Of a DNA stretch of 64,000 nucleotides, positions 1-11,300 are shown piece after piece. Within the stretch, counting starts at the first letter, position 1. Every line of letters begins with the position of its first letter. Location: NCBI GenBank assembly GCA_029449245.1, contig JANATF010000002.1, positions 434,001 through 498,000 of the forward strand, given 5' to 3'. Origin of the DNA: Mortierella alpina. Its lineage: Eukaryota; Mortierellomycota; Mortierellomycetes; Mortierellales; Mortierellaceae. The position numbers were made by a program, and so were the translations under genes. The notes beneath the pieces are model-generated. The model ran no database searches and was not told where the DNA came from. It worked only from the letters and a program-made list of their open reading frames with translations.

Positions 1-313
1 TTCGCCAGCACGAACTACATGAACCAGAAAGATGTTCCTGGTCCGGATCAGTCATCCGGTACCCATGCTATGTAGTATTGGCGTAACGTCTAATGAATTA
101 GGATCATGGCCAATCATTCAGAAGTTAGGACACGCGCCAGGCTATAGCCTTCCGCTATCCATCTCTTGGCAATGACTCCTTCACCTATCTATCTACCCAA
201 CATTACATCTCTGTAGTAACAATAAACATGTATAAATACCGGTGTGTGGTCAGTGTGGACCGACATCTTTTTCTCACTTACTTTCCTACCATAAAACTTG
301 CCTACACGTTTCA
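1..313 (+). repeat. LTR fragment (family 1), 3' part
   Basis: This stretch matches 35464-35783 almost base for base with a few small indels. The second copy is a complete 492-bp solo LTR, so the window opens at about LTR base 173. The element ends at the TTTCA at 309-313, where homology between the copies stops sharply. A TATA-like TGTATAAATACC at about 228-239 suggests the LTR promoter points to the right. The left end and left target duplication are outside the window; the right 5-bp duplication would be 314-318. It abuts and truncates the F-box gene on the other strand. Confidence 0.85.
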
Positions 314-961
314 GCACGGCTCTGCAGGAGTGGGCTTTGTGCAGGTACTCGCCTTGCAACGGTCGCACGTGTTCCCAAGACAACCGTTACAGACACTGCT
401 AAAAGGCACTACGCTTCCGCATTCATGACACTGCGTATCCTCTGCTAGATCCTCTGCCAAACATGCGCTGACATTAGCAGACACCGCATAAGAGATGCGC
501 AATCGATCGCGGTACTTGTGAGTCATTGCGCGTACGGTACTGGCTTGGCCTTTGCTTTTCAAATGTGTGAATACGTCGATGTTGACATGGTCCAATTTCC
601 TCATCGCGCGCACCAAGGCCTGTGCCAGATCGACCGCATTGATATTTGGGCACCTAAGGACAGTAATGCTGGTGATGCCCCTTGACACCAACTGGACAAT
701 GCCTGCGACGCTCACGTGAGTGCCAGAGACGTCCATCCTCGTACAATGCAATGTCCAATGCCTGATGATCCCATTGAGAGCTGCATCCGCGATACGGGCC
801 CGCGTAGTGTCATTCAGTCTCGACAGATGCATGATGCCGTGTGGCCTATGCGCCAATACTGCGCTGGACATCGCCTTCGACACTCTCTGCAGTCGAGCAA
901 GGTCATCCAAGTTTAGGTGTTCGAGCAGAACAAGGAGTATATCGAGCGGTAGCCGTTCCAT
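311..961 (-). pseudogene. F-box/Cys-rich protein gene truncated by LTR
   Basis: About 216 residues starting at the ATG at 959-961 (MERLPLDIL), which opens an F-box (residues 1-40, with LPLDILLVLLEHL and the hydrophobic LARLQRVSKAM pattern). The middle has leucine-rich-repeat-like segments ending in LRCPNINAVDLAQAL. The C-terminus starts a Cys-rich module (CHECG, CNGC, CDRC). F-box proteins recruit substrates to SCF ubiquitin ligases. The layout resembles the 307-residue F-box protein at 30002-30925, whose Cys-rich tail is much longer. Here the tail stops after CTKPTPAEPC because the stop codon is the last three bases of the inserted LTR (TCA at 311-313 read as TGA). It is probably a truncated gene; whether it still functions is unknown. 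Confidence 0.7.
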
Positions 962-1151
962 GATAGTGATTTGGCGAACTAAGATAGGCAGAGATGCAGG
1001 GAGAAAGTAGAAACGAGCAAGAATATAGGATAAGGTCGGGACAATTTTCCAATTAAAAAGTACAGCGACCACGAACGACAATAAAGAGCAGATTGACCAA
1101 ACCTGCGAGCGACTATAAGAGTGAGGATTGAGTGAGAATATATGTAAAGAT

Positions 1152-1494
1152 TGTGCCGGATTGACCGTCCTAGCATAGACTTACCCTTAATATTTTTAGT
1201 TAGCGAAGATTAGTGTGGACGTGTCCTTAATGCTCACGTCCACAGGAGACATTTGAATACATCTTTCTTCACTCCGTTCTCGTTACTTGACAGCTCCTAG
1301 TAACTGTGTCTTTTCCTCTAACCGCGACACTTTTTTTTAACGACAATTGTGCTGCTTTGTTCAGTTGTCTCTCCAATCCTAATTGATATTCATCACACCC
1401 TCAACCATACATACATTCGCTGACTTTCCTTCTTTCAGCTCGCTTCTATCGCTATTTTTCACTACCTCATTTTTATGCCATATTTTCCTTTGTA
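1152..1494 (+). mobile_element. Possible 5' LTR and leader of gypsy element A
   Basis: No second copy is present, so this is a weak call. A TGTG at 1152 and a GACA at 1326-1329 could bound an LTR of about 178 bp, similar in size to the 191- and 213-bp LTRs of elements C and B. Directly after 1329 is C plus eight T then AACG, resembling the T-run found right after both intact 5' LTRs (7328 on +, 28588 on -). The pyrimidine-rich leader then runs to the gag ATG at 1495. The span 962-1151 between it and the F-box gene shows nothing recognisable beyond that gene's presumed promoter. Confidence 0.35.
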
Positions 1495-2568
1495 ATGGCA
1501 ACAAATCCCGGGAAGCAACGATCTACCCGTTCCTCCCACGTACATGCTCCTGACTCGCAAGTTGGGGCACCCTCTGGAACCTCGCAAGAGACTCCTCCAG
1601 TTGTATCATCGGTGGAACAAGCGACCACGGTCCTAACCGCGGAAACTTCTGTTTCTTCACCTCCTTTGTCAGGGGCTCTTACCCCAGACGTTAATTCTTC
1701 TCCAGAAGTCAATACTTCTGCTCCCTCCTTTGCTCAGCTGCTTGCTGGTTCTACGTCAATGGATGTTGATAATCCTCCCGTCGTAGACCGTCTTGCACGC
1801 CTTCAAGCTTTGGTTACAACCAAGGAGAGGACTCTTCATCGCCTTCAAGAGCAATTTGAGGATACTCTTCTCGACTCTGAGTTCATTCTTGACGGTCAAC
1901 CCCATGACCAGAAAGAAAGACTTACACAAGAGAGAAATGTTCTTATTGCTGCTCTCAAAGGCAACATTGCACAGGCAGAGAGTGAATTGGCACAGGCCCA
2001 ACAAGCTCTCAATCGCCGTCTCTTTCCTTCAAACTCTAATCCCAGCTCCAACGTGGGAATGCAACTCTTTCCTCCAATCATTTATCAAGACGCTTGCAAC
2101 GTGCCCCCTGTCTACTCTAACAAGGAGCACGGCGCCCTTGTTCGCATTGGGGTCAAAGGATCCATTCCTGTCTTTCAAGGCACTCATACTGTTGACTATG
2201 AGCGCCTTGTCCTTCCCTCGTTCAAGGACGAACCTGTCCTGGAACTTACTTCCAAGCTCAAGACTGCAAAGCGTGAAAACTTTGAAGCCAAGCTTGTGGA
2301 GCTCATTTTTCTCTTTCTCAATCGCTTTGAGAAGTTTTACCGCGACAAATTGGCTGATCTTTTTGACATTCTTGCTTACCGCTATATGTCTCAAATTCTC
2401 ACTAAGGCTGATTTGGAGCAACGTTTGGACCAGCGCTTTGACGATCTCATGAATCAAATTGCGCCTGCTTCATGCCAGGTGAAGCCCCCGGCCAAGTTTC
2501 GTAGCACAGCTGGGAGCGAAATGGGATATATGGTAGGAAAAATGATAAAAACCTCCATGAGAAGTTAA
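1495..2568 (+). pseudogene. Ty3/gypsy Gag fragment (element A)
   Basis: The ATG at 1495 opens a Ser/Thr/Pro-rich N-terminus, a predicted coiled coil (RLARLQALVTTKERTLHRLQ onward) and a capsid-like segment with VLPSFKDEPVLEL and FEKFYRDKLADLFDILAYRYM. That segment is recognisably like the Gag of element C (FKDSPELDLDV, FERVFRRNLSDDLFDKMAWDYM). Similarity ends near 2515; the last residues come from inverted 3'UTR-type sequence. The second half of Gag and the zinc knuckle are missing, so this is a broken gag. It lies on the strand opposite to the adjacent pol, which points to an inversion or a composite insertion. Confidence 0.75.
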
Positions 2569-2876
2569 GGGTATAAGCCTATGATATCGGTGTCTAACCG
2601 CTAGATGAATGTTGAAGAAGTGAATGGTCGAGAAAAAATATATAAAAACTCGAGATGTTGGTGTAGTGATGAGGAAAAATATAAAACCTCTTGGAAATAA
2701 GTTGTCAGTCGAGGACAGGGGTTAGAGCCTCGAAGGGAAATGGAATGGGATAAAAATTGCAAAAACCCGTATATGAGGAGAGGAAAACGTTCAAGCAACG
2801 GATGTTGCAAGCGTGCAAAAACCTCTGAAGGCGGTAGAGCCCTTGAATAGGAAGTGGAATTGGCTTGCTGCATCTG
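2525..2876 (-). repeat. Gypsy 3'UTR repeats (element A)
   Basis: Imperfect, spaced repeats of a motif read on + as AAAAACCTC or AAAACCTC, alternating with GAGG-AAAA runs, lie directly downstream of the pol stop. The same kind of repeats follows the pol of element C (22830-23140), so this is the shared 3'UTR style of the family. No polypurine tract or 3' LTR follows; the sequence runs instead into the oppositely oriented gag at about 2515. Confidence 0.6.
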
Positions 2877-5800
2877 CTATTTTGAAGCAGACACACTCTG
2901 TCTTGTGGATACCTTGGAAGTCGGTTTCTGAGATGAGGGCTTGATCTGTTTCAGTGAACGATGATAGCGAGTCATCAAGTTTTTGGAATCGAAGTGCTCG
3001 GCAAGGATTTCACTGTTTTCAGAGTCGTCGTATCCTTTCCATTTCACCAGGTAGAGCGTCTTCCCCCCCGGAGCTGTACGATGACTGATAATGCGTTCCA
3101 CTTCATAAGACGTGTCAGATGCGTCTTGAGGAAGATCAGGACGAGCGGCAATTTTCAGCTGCTCGGGTGCATAGTTGCGGGCAAGCACACGGGACATGGC
3201 ATCACGAAGGATGTAAGTTCCATGGGATGTGCGCCGAACAACTTGATAAGGGCCATCATAGGGAGCATCAAGGGAACTGGTGGCCTCCATGTCACGAGCC
3301 ATGACATAGCAGCCAGAAGGGAACTCAGTAATTAGGTGAGAGCGATTGAATTTGTCCATCATGTCTTTCTGGGTAATGGAGCTCTTGTCAGAGACAGCCG
3401 GAAAGACAATGGTGGTGAGGTAAGAGAGACGTTCTTCGAGACCTTGAGGAGATAAGAGATCAGACTGAATGTCTTTGGTCGCTTGGAGAGAACTGAAATC
3501 AGAGAGTGCTCGACCATAAAAGAGAGAGTATGGGGCAGAGCTGTGAAGACCAGCAACTCTAGTGTTAAGCTGGAGCTGTACTTTGGGAAGATAGAGATCC
3601 CAATCAAGTACTTTGCCATCGAGGACTTTTGGCAGAAGATCTTTGACAGAGCGAACTGAACGTTCGGCGACCCCGTTGCCTCGTGGATGGTAAGGAGTAG
3701 TGAGACGATGCTCAATTTGAAGAATTGAGAGGACATTTTTGAGAAGAGCATTAGAAAATTCAGAGCCATTATCAGACTGAATAATCTTGGGAGGTCCAAT
3801 GTCAGCAAAGAGTTGGAAAAGTTCAGCAGCGATAATGCCAGCTTCTTTCGAGCGAATAGCTCGGAGAAAGACAAATCGAGTGCAAACATCAACTACGAGA
3901 AGGGCATAGTTGTTTTGACGAGTGCTCAAGGGAAATTGGGCGAGGTCCATAGCAAGGTGTTCACCTGGAAGGTTGGCATGAACAGCCTTGAGAGGATGAT
4001 AGCCACGGCGAGCAATGTTGAAATACTGACAAGAGGAGCATTGACGGATGAACTGAAGACAAGCGTCCTTCAGGTTGGGCCATGTGATGCCACGTAGGTG
4101 CAATGCATTGACCATAGCGTTGGCACCAAGGTGAGCGGTCTCGTGAATATTTTTGAGAATAGCTTGACGCTCAGACTCTGGAGGAGTAATCATCTCTTTG
4201 TCAGGAGTCTGGGGTGGATGAATGTATGGAGCCTTGGGGTCAATAGGCAAATCGAGGATTTGGTTGGCAAGGTCTTTTGATTTGACAACCAATTCAGGAG
4301 ATGAAGGTGTAGAGAAAGTACGAAAGCCGCTGCGAGTGGAAACAGCTGCCTTGCGACGTTTGTCGCGGTGAACTAGAGGGTCTGGGTCTGGAGAAGCCCA
4401 AAGTTCAGAAGGAAATGCCCGGGAAAGAGCATCAGGAATGATATTGAGTAAACCAGGACGATAGACACACTTGAAATCATAGCTTAGAATGGTTTCTGTC
4501 CAATTGGCAATGGTAGCTGGAAGATCAGCTTGTGTCTTAATGAAGGTGAGTGGTTTATGATCTGTATAGAGAGTGAATGGACGACCCCACAAATAGTAAT
4601 GAAACTTTTTGAGGGCAAATACGATGCCAAGGAGCTCTTTCTTGTAAGCAGGATAGTTGCGCTCATGCTTTTTGAGCGAACGAGCCATGAAAGAGATGTA
4701 GTGAACAACAGACTCATCTTCAGGACCGTTGGGAAGTTGGTAGAGAACAGCACCAAGACCAAGGTTTGAAGCGTCAGTGGCAACGTAGAAAGGTTTGGAA
4801 AAATCTGGGAAGTGAAGTACAGGCGCTTGTGAAATCAGATATTTAATCTGATTGAAGCATTCAAGCTGCAGATCCGAGAGAACAAAATGGCCTCTACGGA
4901 AACGTAGCTCGTCCAAAGGCGCAGATAATGTGCCATAGAGAGGGATGTACTCACGAAAATAATTAAACATACCAAGGTATCGTTGAACCATTTTCGCGTT
5001 GGTAGGAGGTGCCCAGGATTTAATGTTCGCAATCTTTTGAGGCATGATGCGACGGCCATTGCGATCAATAATGAATCCAAGAAGGATCACTTCTGTGCAA
5101 AAGAAATGACACTTCTCGGGGTTGATAATGAGGTTGGCCTTTGTGAGGCGACTGATAACTTCTTGAACGTGCAAGGCGTGTTCCTCTTTGCTATTAGAGA
5201 AAATCACTATGTCATCAACGTAAACGGCAACGAAAGCCAAGTCTCCAAGAATGAGAGACATGCCTCGTTGGAAGATAGAAGTCATTGGTTTGAGACCAAA
5301 AGGAGCACGGGCAAACATGAACTGTTTGTTTTTGTGCATAAATGCTGTGTAGGGCTGACTCTTCTTAGACAATGGAAGGCGGTGAAAAGCTTGCTTGAGG
5401 TCTAAAGTTGAGTAAAACTTATGACCACCGCTTTTCTCCAATACATCTGTGATGAGAGGAAGAAGAAAATTGTCCGTGTCTTCAAGAAGAGAGTTGAGGT
5501 GACGAGGATCAAGACAGACACGATGCTTTATGATGTTACCATCAAGGTCATGCCTTGCAGCTAGTGTGAGTTTGTTCATATGCTTAGTGCCTGGAGGGGC
5601 AGGAACGATAACTCCATCAGCTTCCCATTGATCAACTTGCTTGTCAACCTCTCCCTGCTGAGATTGAGAGAAGGGTCGATAAGAGCGTTGATAGACAGTA
5701 GCACCAGGGGCAACCTTAAGGTCTACAGTCATGAAGGGATGAGGGCAGAAACTAGACGGATCAATCTGAGCATTGTCGTCGAGATAGGGCTTCAGATCAG

Positions 5801-7034
5801 CGAGAAAGGCTTCACGATCTGAAATGAATTTATCGGTGAGTTCCTCAGGAGGCCGATACTTAGCAAGAATGGCAGGCTTTTTGTCAGAGATAATAAAAAG
5901 ATCTGGGACAGCAGCCTGATGAAGTTCAAAGCCATGAATTTGAAAACCAAGCCTCGATATTAGATCAATGCCAAGGTAGCAATCATAATGATCGAGGGGC
6001 ATAACATCAACGCGACTTTGAGCAGTGCGACCATTGCAGACGATGGAAACGTAGTCAATGGTAATGAGTGTAGGAATAGTGTGCTCTGGATTGGCAAGAA
6101 CAGTGACCTGATCTTGGAGAACACCAGTCTCAAGGCCGAGTTCTTCTGCAACATAGGGTGCAATAGTAGTTGTAGTGCAGCCAGTGTCAAGGAGAGCCGT
6201 ATATTCCATGTCATTGATGAGTATAGGGATAATGATCCTTTTATCACCATCAGCAGCACCACGAAAGGCTGCCTTAAGACGATGGGGAAAAGGGACAGGC
6301 GAGGGGTTATGAAAAAACTGAGAAACAGCGGTAGAAAGTGATAGACTTTCAGAAGGTGACACAACCTGAGAAGGTTCAGTAGCAACAGGACATGATGTAG
6401 CAATTGAATAGCGAGAAGAATCATTAACGTCGTTGGTTATTTGATTGATTGCGTGAACGCTAGAATAATCATGTTCAGTGCCAAGAGAGTCATCCATAAG
6501 CACGTCCTCATCGTCAGTGTCAAAAAGAGCAGCACGCTTAACACCAGCAGCTTGGGTGATTGCAGCTTTCTTTCTGGAGGGTTGATAAGACGAGGACGAG
6601 GAAGTGGTGGTGACTGAGGAAGTGGAGGAAGAAGAAGGAGTACTCCTACGCTGAGGACAAGACTCTGACCAATGGGTCTTTGTCAGCGTAAGACAAGACG
6701 GGTTTGAGCACCACGACTTGCCAGGAGGAAGGTTCGTGTAGGTGGGCTTCTTCTTGGTGTTCTGATCCTTTGAAGGCGGACCAGTTGAGGTGAAGGAGGA
6801 GGAAGCACCATTGCTGGGCTTATGACGTTTGTCACGATGATTGTTGTTGTTCGACTTCTGCCCAGAAAAAGAAGAGGCAGAATTGTTGCCATTATCCTTT
6901 TCAAGGAGGTGAGGCGCCCAAATTGAGGCTGCCCAACGTCCACCCCAAGGATGAAAGCCTGTAAGAGGGCCTTGGATGTCACAAAGATGCTTCGAACAGA
7001 GAGAGAGAGATGCTGGAGAGGAGGACGACACCAC
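2877..7034 (-). CDS. Ty3/gypsy chromovirus Pol (element A), open but orphaned
   Basis: A continuous 1385-codon frame encodes, in order, a zinc-knuckle-like motif (CSNPSC...HWSESC, about residues 108-125), an aspartic protease with canonical LLDTG (about 281), reverse transcriptase with YVDD (about 605), RNase H (TDASNLGLG), integrase with an H-H-C-C zinc site and the D,D-35-E core (QSDNGSEF about 1088; YHPRGNGVAER) and a C-terminal chromodomain (about 1308-1350, LVKWKGYDDSE). These make the cDNA and insert it; the chromodomain marks a chromovirus. All key residues I checked are present. The 5' end lacks most of Gag and neither LTR is adjacent on this strand, so the frame is intact but the element is not mobile by itself. 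Confidence 0.92.
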   Translation of the reverse strand: MVSSSSPASLSLCSKHLCDIQGPLTGFHPWGGRWAASIWAPHLLEKDNGNNSASSFSGQKSNNNNHRDKRHKPSNGASSSFTSTGPPSKDQNTKKKPTYTNLPPGKSWCSNPSCLTLTKTHWSESCPQRRSTPSSSSTSSVTTTSSSSSYQPSRKKAAITQAAGVKRAALFDTDDEDVLMDDSLGTEHDYSSVHAINQITNDVNDSSRYSIATSCPVATEPSQVVSPSESLSLSTAVSQFFHNPSPVPFPHRLKAAFRGAADGDKRIIIPILINDMEYTALLDTGCTTTTIAPYVAEELGLETGVLQDQVTVLANPEHTIPTLITIDYVSIVCNGRTAQSRVDVMPLDHYDCYLGIDLISRLGFQIHGFELHQAAVPDLFIISDKKPAILAKYRPPEELTDKFISDREAFLADLKPYLDDNAQIDPSSFCPHPFMTVDLKVAPGATVYQRSYRPFSQSQQGEVDKQVDQWEADGVIVPAPPGTKHMNKLTLAARHDLDGNIIKHRVCLDPRHLNSLLEDTDNFLLPLITDVLEKSGGHKFYSTLDLKQAFHRLPLSKKSQPYTAFMHKNKQFMFARAPFGLKPMTSIFQRGMSLILGDLAFVAVYVDDIVIFSNSKEEHALHVQEVISRLTKANLIINPEKCHFFCTEVILLGFIIDRNGRRIMPQKIANIKSWAPPTNAKMVQRYLGMFNYFREYIPLYGTLSAPLDELRFRRGHFVLSDLQLECFNQIKYLISQAPVLHFPDFSKPFYVATDASNLGLGAVLYQLPNGPEDESVVHYISFMARSLKKHERNYPAYKKELLGIVFALKKFHYYLWGRPFTLYTDHKPLTFIKTQADLPATIANWTETILSYDFKCVYRPGLLNIIPDALSRAFPSELWASPDPDPLVHRDKRRKAAVSTRSGFRTFSTPSSPELVVKSKDLANQILDLPIDPKAPYIHPPQTPDKEMITPPESERQAILKNIHETAHLGANAMVNALHLRGITWPNLKDACLQFIRQCSSCQYFNIARRGYHPLKAVHANLPGEHLAMDLAQFPLSTRQNNYALLVVDVCTRFVFLRAIRSKEAGIIAAELFQLFADIGPPKIIQSDNGSEFSNALLKNVLSILQIEHRLTTPYHPRGNGVAERSVRSVKDLLPKVLDGKVLDWDLYLPKVQLQLNTRVAGLHSSAPYSLFYGRALSDFSSLQATKDIQSDLLSPQGLEERLSYLTTIVFPAVSDKSSITQKDMMDKFNRSHLITEFPSGCYVMARDMEATSSLDAPYDGPYQVVRRTSHGTYILRDAMSRVLARNYAPEQLKIAARPDLPQDASDTSYEVERIISHRTAPGGKTLYLVKWKGYDDSENSEILAEHFDSKNLMTRYHRSLKQIKPSSQKPTSKVSTRQSVSASK

Positions 7035-7109
7035 CCATAATATATTAATAAGTCATTCGGTACCATTGTGTACTATCGAGTTCCCAAGATGTGTTACAGA
7101 AACTACATG
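7035..7109. other. Host flank between element A and element B
   Basis: About 75 bp of non-element sequence. Read on the minus strand and joined to 12922-13275 it contains the last two codons (Phe-Met), the TAG stop and the 3'UTR of the small host gene that element B interrupted. The exact end of the element A fragment cannot be placed better than 7030-7050. Confidence 0.6.
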
Positions 7110-7114
7110 AAGAC

Positions 7115-7327
7115 TGTGGTGTTTTATGCTGGTGTGGGGCTCAGGCACGTATGTACCTGAGTCGCACCTCCCTTTTTACTTCTACGATTATTAAGAGTTC
7201 CCGTGACCGGTGTCTGGAGGAGCTATATAAGTCCTCCAGATCCCTGTCCACAATAAAACCCTCTCTTGTTCTCGTTGACTTCAGTTCCCCAGTTAGTATT
7301 GTAAGTTTACCCCTAGAGAATATCACA
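7115..7327 (+). repeat. 5' LTR of element B
   Basis: 213 bp, TG...CA bounded, identical to 12704-12916. It carries a TATA box (GCTATATAAGTC at about 7220-7231), then AATAAAA at about 7251, and likely holds promoter and RNA-end signals. The LTR is followed at once by seven T and CAACG rather than a TGG-type tRNA primer site. Confidence 0.95.
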
Positions 7328-8077
7328 TTTTTTTCAACGTACTTAAGAGTCGGCATCCATCCATTGCATCCATCCTCCGTTGTGTTTGATCTTCCATCCT
7401 TTGAGATTCGATCAGACGTCAGACGTTGTGTGCAATTGGGACCTCTCCTTTGTCGTTTACTATTGCTCAGGTTAGATCCAGAAAAAGATCCAATAGGCTT
7501 GTTCCTGTTGAATACTGCTTCGAAGATCCTTCCTTTGCGCCCTTTTGTGTATTGGCTACATATCACTGTTTGATACGCTGTTCTTGGAAATATCCATAGT
7601 GTCGTGTTCCAGTGTTGTTGACATCCATCACAAACTATCTGATTTTGCGGTTGAAATTCACCTCTGCAAATTATCTTTATTGTTGACGGTATTTACCGCC
7701 TGCAATTCATCATCACTGCTGATTGGTCTTTACCGTTTGCAAATCATCTTTCTGTTGTCGGTTGACTCCGCCAGAAAAATTTTCATTGTTGTTGTTGCTG
7801 TGTTGTTGTGATTCAGCCGCCAGAAAATTCTTCTGTAAGCAGCCGAGCTTCGACCGATATACTTCACTTGTGTAGTCTTCTGACTGCAAGACTCCTCGTG
7901 TGTGTTTCGACCATCACTTGGTGTTACAGAGACAAAATCCTATAGCAAGGTAAGTCTCATATATCTATACTATAGACTGTAGTAGTAGAGTTAGAGAACT
8001 GAACTGTTGGCATAATAAAAAGTCCGGTCGTAGAATCTCTTGAACCTCCTCTTTTCTGCTTTTGATTTCCCTACCTC
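7328..8077 (+). other. Leader of element B
   Basis: 750 bp of leader without a convincing coding frame. It starts with the T-run and CAACG where a primer-binding site is expected, and has several TTGTTG/TGCAAAT-type short repeats at about 7600-7810. A GT-rich start (GCAAGGTAAGTC at about 7946) could be a splice donor, but no partner exon was found. Confidence 0.5.
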
Positions 8078-8305
8078 ATGACATCTGACGACATTGTCTC
8101 AGCTTACGAGACTCTGGTCATAGAGTCTTTGTTTGCTGGGTTGCCTGATGAGGGACAGAAGGCTATCACGGCAAAGTATCCGCGATCCCGCAGCCTAACA
8201 AGGGCAAGCATCCTCGCAAGGATACTCGCCAGCCTTGTAGCAAGGAGAGGTGCACTTCCAGCACCCATGCTCCAGCCCAATGCTACGTATTGCATCCTGA
8301 ACTGA
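8078..8305 (+). pseudogene. Residual Gag of element B
   Basis: The ATG at 8078 opens a 75-codon frame whose first 35 residues (MTSDDIVSAYETLVIESLF, then AGLPDEGQKAITAKYP) look like Gag. The zinc knuckle C-x4-C-x4-H-x4-C (codons at about 8236-8283) lies in the overlapping -1 frame, which is open from 8152 into pol. The capsid domain seen in element C is absent. The -1 overlap could be a remnant of, or still act as, a frameshift site. Confidence 0.55.
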
Positions 8306-11300
8306 GACCTCAGTTCAAGAAGCACAAGTCGTCTGCTCATGGCCATATCCGTTCGGTGTCGGCCATGCAGAAGGCGCCTGCTGTTATTGAACTGCAGCCT
8401 GTCCATGCCAAGCGTTTGGCCGCCATGACTCAAGAGGTCGATATGATCCGTAGTTCGAGCTTGGACACTATTTTAGCGGAGAAGATTAATGATGTTCATA
8501 TCAATAAACATGCTGATGTTGCCCGCTATTTTGCTGAATTTGATCCTTATACACCAACAAAGAGACTTTGTGCTTTCAGAGGTGCTCAAGAAGGTGATAA
8601 TCGCATTTCGGTAAAGATATATGCCAATGGCAAAGAACTTACCGCTGTACTTGATTGTGGATCCACAGATTCGTATATCGATTTAGCCATTGCTAGAGAG
8701 ATGGGAATCAAAGTAGCCAGGCTACCAGGACCAATTGAGTTAGGACAAGCTGGAATGAAAGCTGAAAACATGCTTACATGCGACAAAGTTGATCTTGTGT
8801 GTAATGACAGATCGGTTTCGTGTCAAATAAGTGTTATGAACATACCTTATTATGATTTTTATATCGGCATGGACTTGTTTCCTCGCTTTGGGTACTATGT
8901 CGGAGGTGTCCGCATGCCCAAACCGCCTCCTTTGACTGATATCTGGATCTATGATGATGATAAACCATCTATCTTGCCAGATGCTGTACCTGACACAGAA
9001 AACACGCCCGAGTTCTTAGCGGACAAGGCATATTTCTTGAAGGAACTGGAACCTGCACTGGAGCGCAACTCTGCAATCGATCCCAAAAGCTATTGTGAGC
9101 TTGAGATCCTGAAAGTAGAATTGAAATTGCCGGCAGACTGCGTAATTAATGTCAAATCCAGGCCGTTCCATGCACATTCACAAGGTGCAGAGGTCGCACG
9201 TCAGATCAAACAATGGGGGGATGATGGTGTCATTGTCCTAGCGCCGAAAGGCAATCCTTATAATAACTCACTGACTTTAGCAGCCAGAAGAGATATGGAT
9301 GGTAAAGTGTTGAAATACCGAGTGTGCCTAGACCCGAGAGTGTTGAACAAACAATTGTTAAAATCAGACACATTTCCGTTGCCACTGATTCCAGATCTAC
9401 TCAAAAAGGCTGCTGGTCATAAATACTATTCTACCTTTGATCTGACGCAAGCGTACCATCGACTGCCACTTTCAAAAGAAAGTCAGCCGTATACAGCTTT
9501 CACCTATGAAGGAAAACAGTACATGTTTGCAAGAGCTCCTTTTGGTTTGAAACCAATGACGAGCATCTTTCAAAGAGGCATGTCTTACCTCCTCGGTGAC
9601 CTCCAGTTCGCTGGCATCTATGTTGATGATACGGTTATTTTCTCTCATACGAAGGAGGATCATCTAGAGCAAGCAAAAATAATTGTGGACAGATTGACAC
9701 AAGCGAAGCTCATCCTCAATCGTCAGAAATGTCATCTCTTTCATACAGAGATCATGTTGTTAGGATTTCTTGTTAACAAGGAAGGAAGGAGAATAAATCC
9801 TGAGAAGGTGGCCAACATTTCACAATGGGCCCCACCTACCAACAACAAGGCAGTACAAAGATACATGGGAATGTTTAACTACTTCCGAGAGTACTTGCCT
9901 TTATATGGTCCTATTGCTGGTCCACTCGAATCTTTGCGCAATGCTAAAGGTCACTTCGTACTGAATGATTTGCAGATGAAGTGCTTTGAGGGCATTAAAA
10001 AGCTATTTCCGTATGCTCCTATATTGAAACAAGTAATCTGGAGACTGCATATGTATGTAGGAACGGATGCTTCGAATGAAGGGATTGCTGGTATGGCTTA
10101 TCAGTTACCATTAGGCGAAAAAGACGATAGTAAGATTAATTATATCTCTTTCACTTCGCGTGCTTTGCGTGATCATGAGAAGCGGTATCCGGCTTATAAA
10201 AAGGAACTACTAGCAATCATCTTTACTTTAAAGAAGTTTCACTATTATTTGTGGGGCAGACGTTTTACCTTATTCACAGATCATAAGCCGTTGACCTTTC
10301 TGATGGATCAGAAATGTTTGTCAAACATAATGGCTGATTGGCGTGAAACTATCTTCAGCTATGACTTTGAAATAATTCATCATCCTGGAATATTGAATGT
10401 GATCCCTGACACTTTATCCAGAGCGTTTCCTGAAGAATTATGGCCAGAAGATAAAAGGTCAGATATCGTGAAGCATTCAAGGAGTAATGCTGCCATGTCC
10501 AGTGTGTCATCTGTTCCAAAGACAATTGATTCTGTAGACTTTGCTCTTCGAATGACTCCTGATAGCATAACATCTCCAGAAGGGGTGCAGTTGCCTGCAT
10601 TGTCTTTCATGCATCAAATTCCTGATCCTGAGAGTTGGCACGTTCCTGAGAAATCTAGGCGAAGAGAGATTTTGAAGAAGACGCATTCCTTTGGTCATTT
10701 AGGGGCTACAGCAATGGTGAACATGATCCATCAAGACAATAAAACGTGGCCCAGATTGAAAGAGGACTGTGTCCTCTGGGTTAAATCGTGTTCATCTTGC
10801 CAGCGATACAATATCGCAAGAAAAGGCTATCACCCTTTAAAAGCCATTCACGCAGAATTACCTGGTGAACACTTGGCTATAGACTTGGCGCAATTTCCGC
10901 TGAGCACTAATGGCTATGAATATGCATTATTAGTCGTTGATGTCTGTACTAGATTTGTATTTCTATTTGAGTTGAGAACCAAGGATGCTGCTTCAGTTAG
11001 TAAGCGCCTTTTCCGTCTCTTTTGTGATATCGGCTTTCCGAAAATCATCCAAAGTGACAACGGGCTAGAGTTCGTCAACAGCATTATCAAAGAAATGACA
11101 AAGACACTTACAATTGATCATCGTCTGTCTACACCATATCACCCAAGAGGTAACGGAGTAGCAGAGAGGCATATCAAGTCAATGAAGGACATTCTTCGTA
11201 AAAACATTGAAGCTAACCCCACTAATTGGGATGTGCACTTACCCATGGTTCAACTTCAAATGAACACGAGAATTGTCTCGCTTCATAACTCTACACCGTT

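Noticed and set aside
7091-7573. Plus-strand frame over the 5' LTR of element B, and its copy at 12605-12994
   Set aside because: They run through LTR sequence; openness follows from LTR composition.
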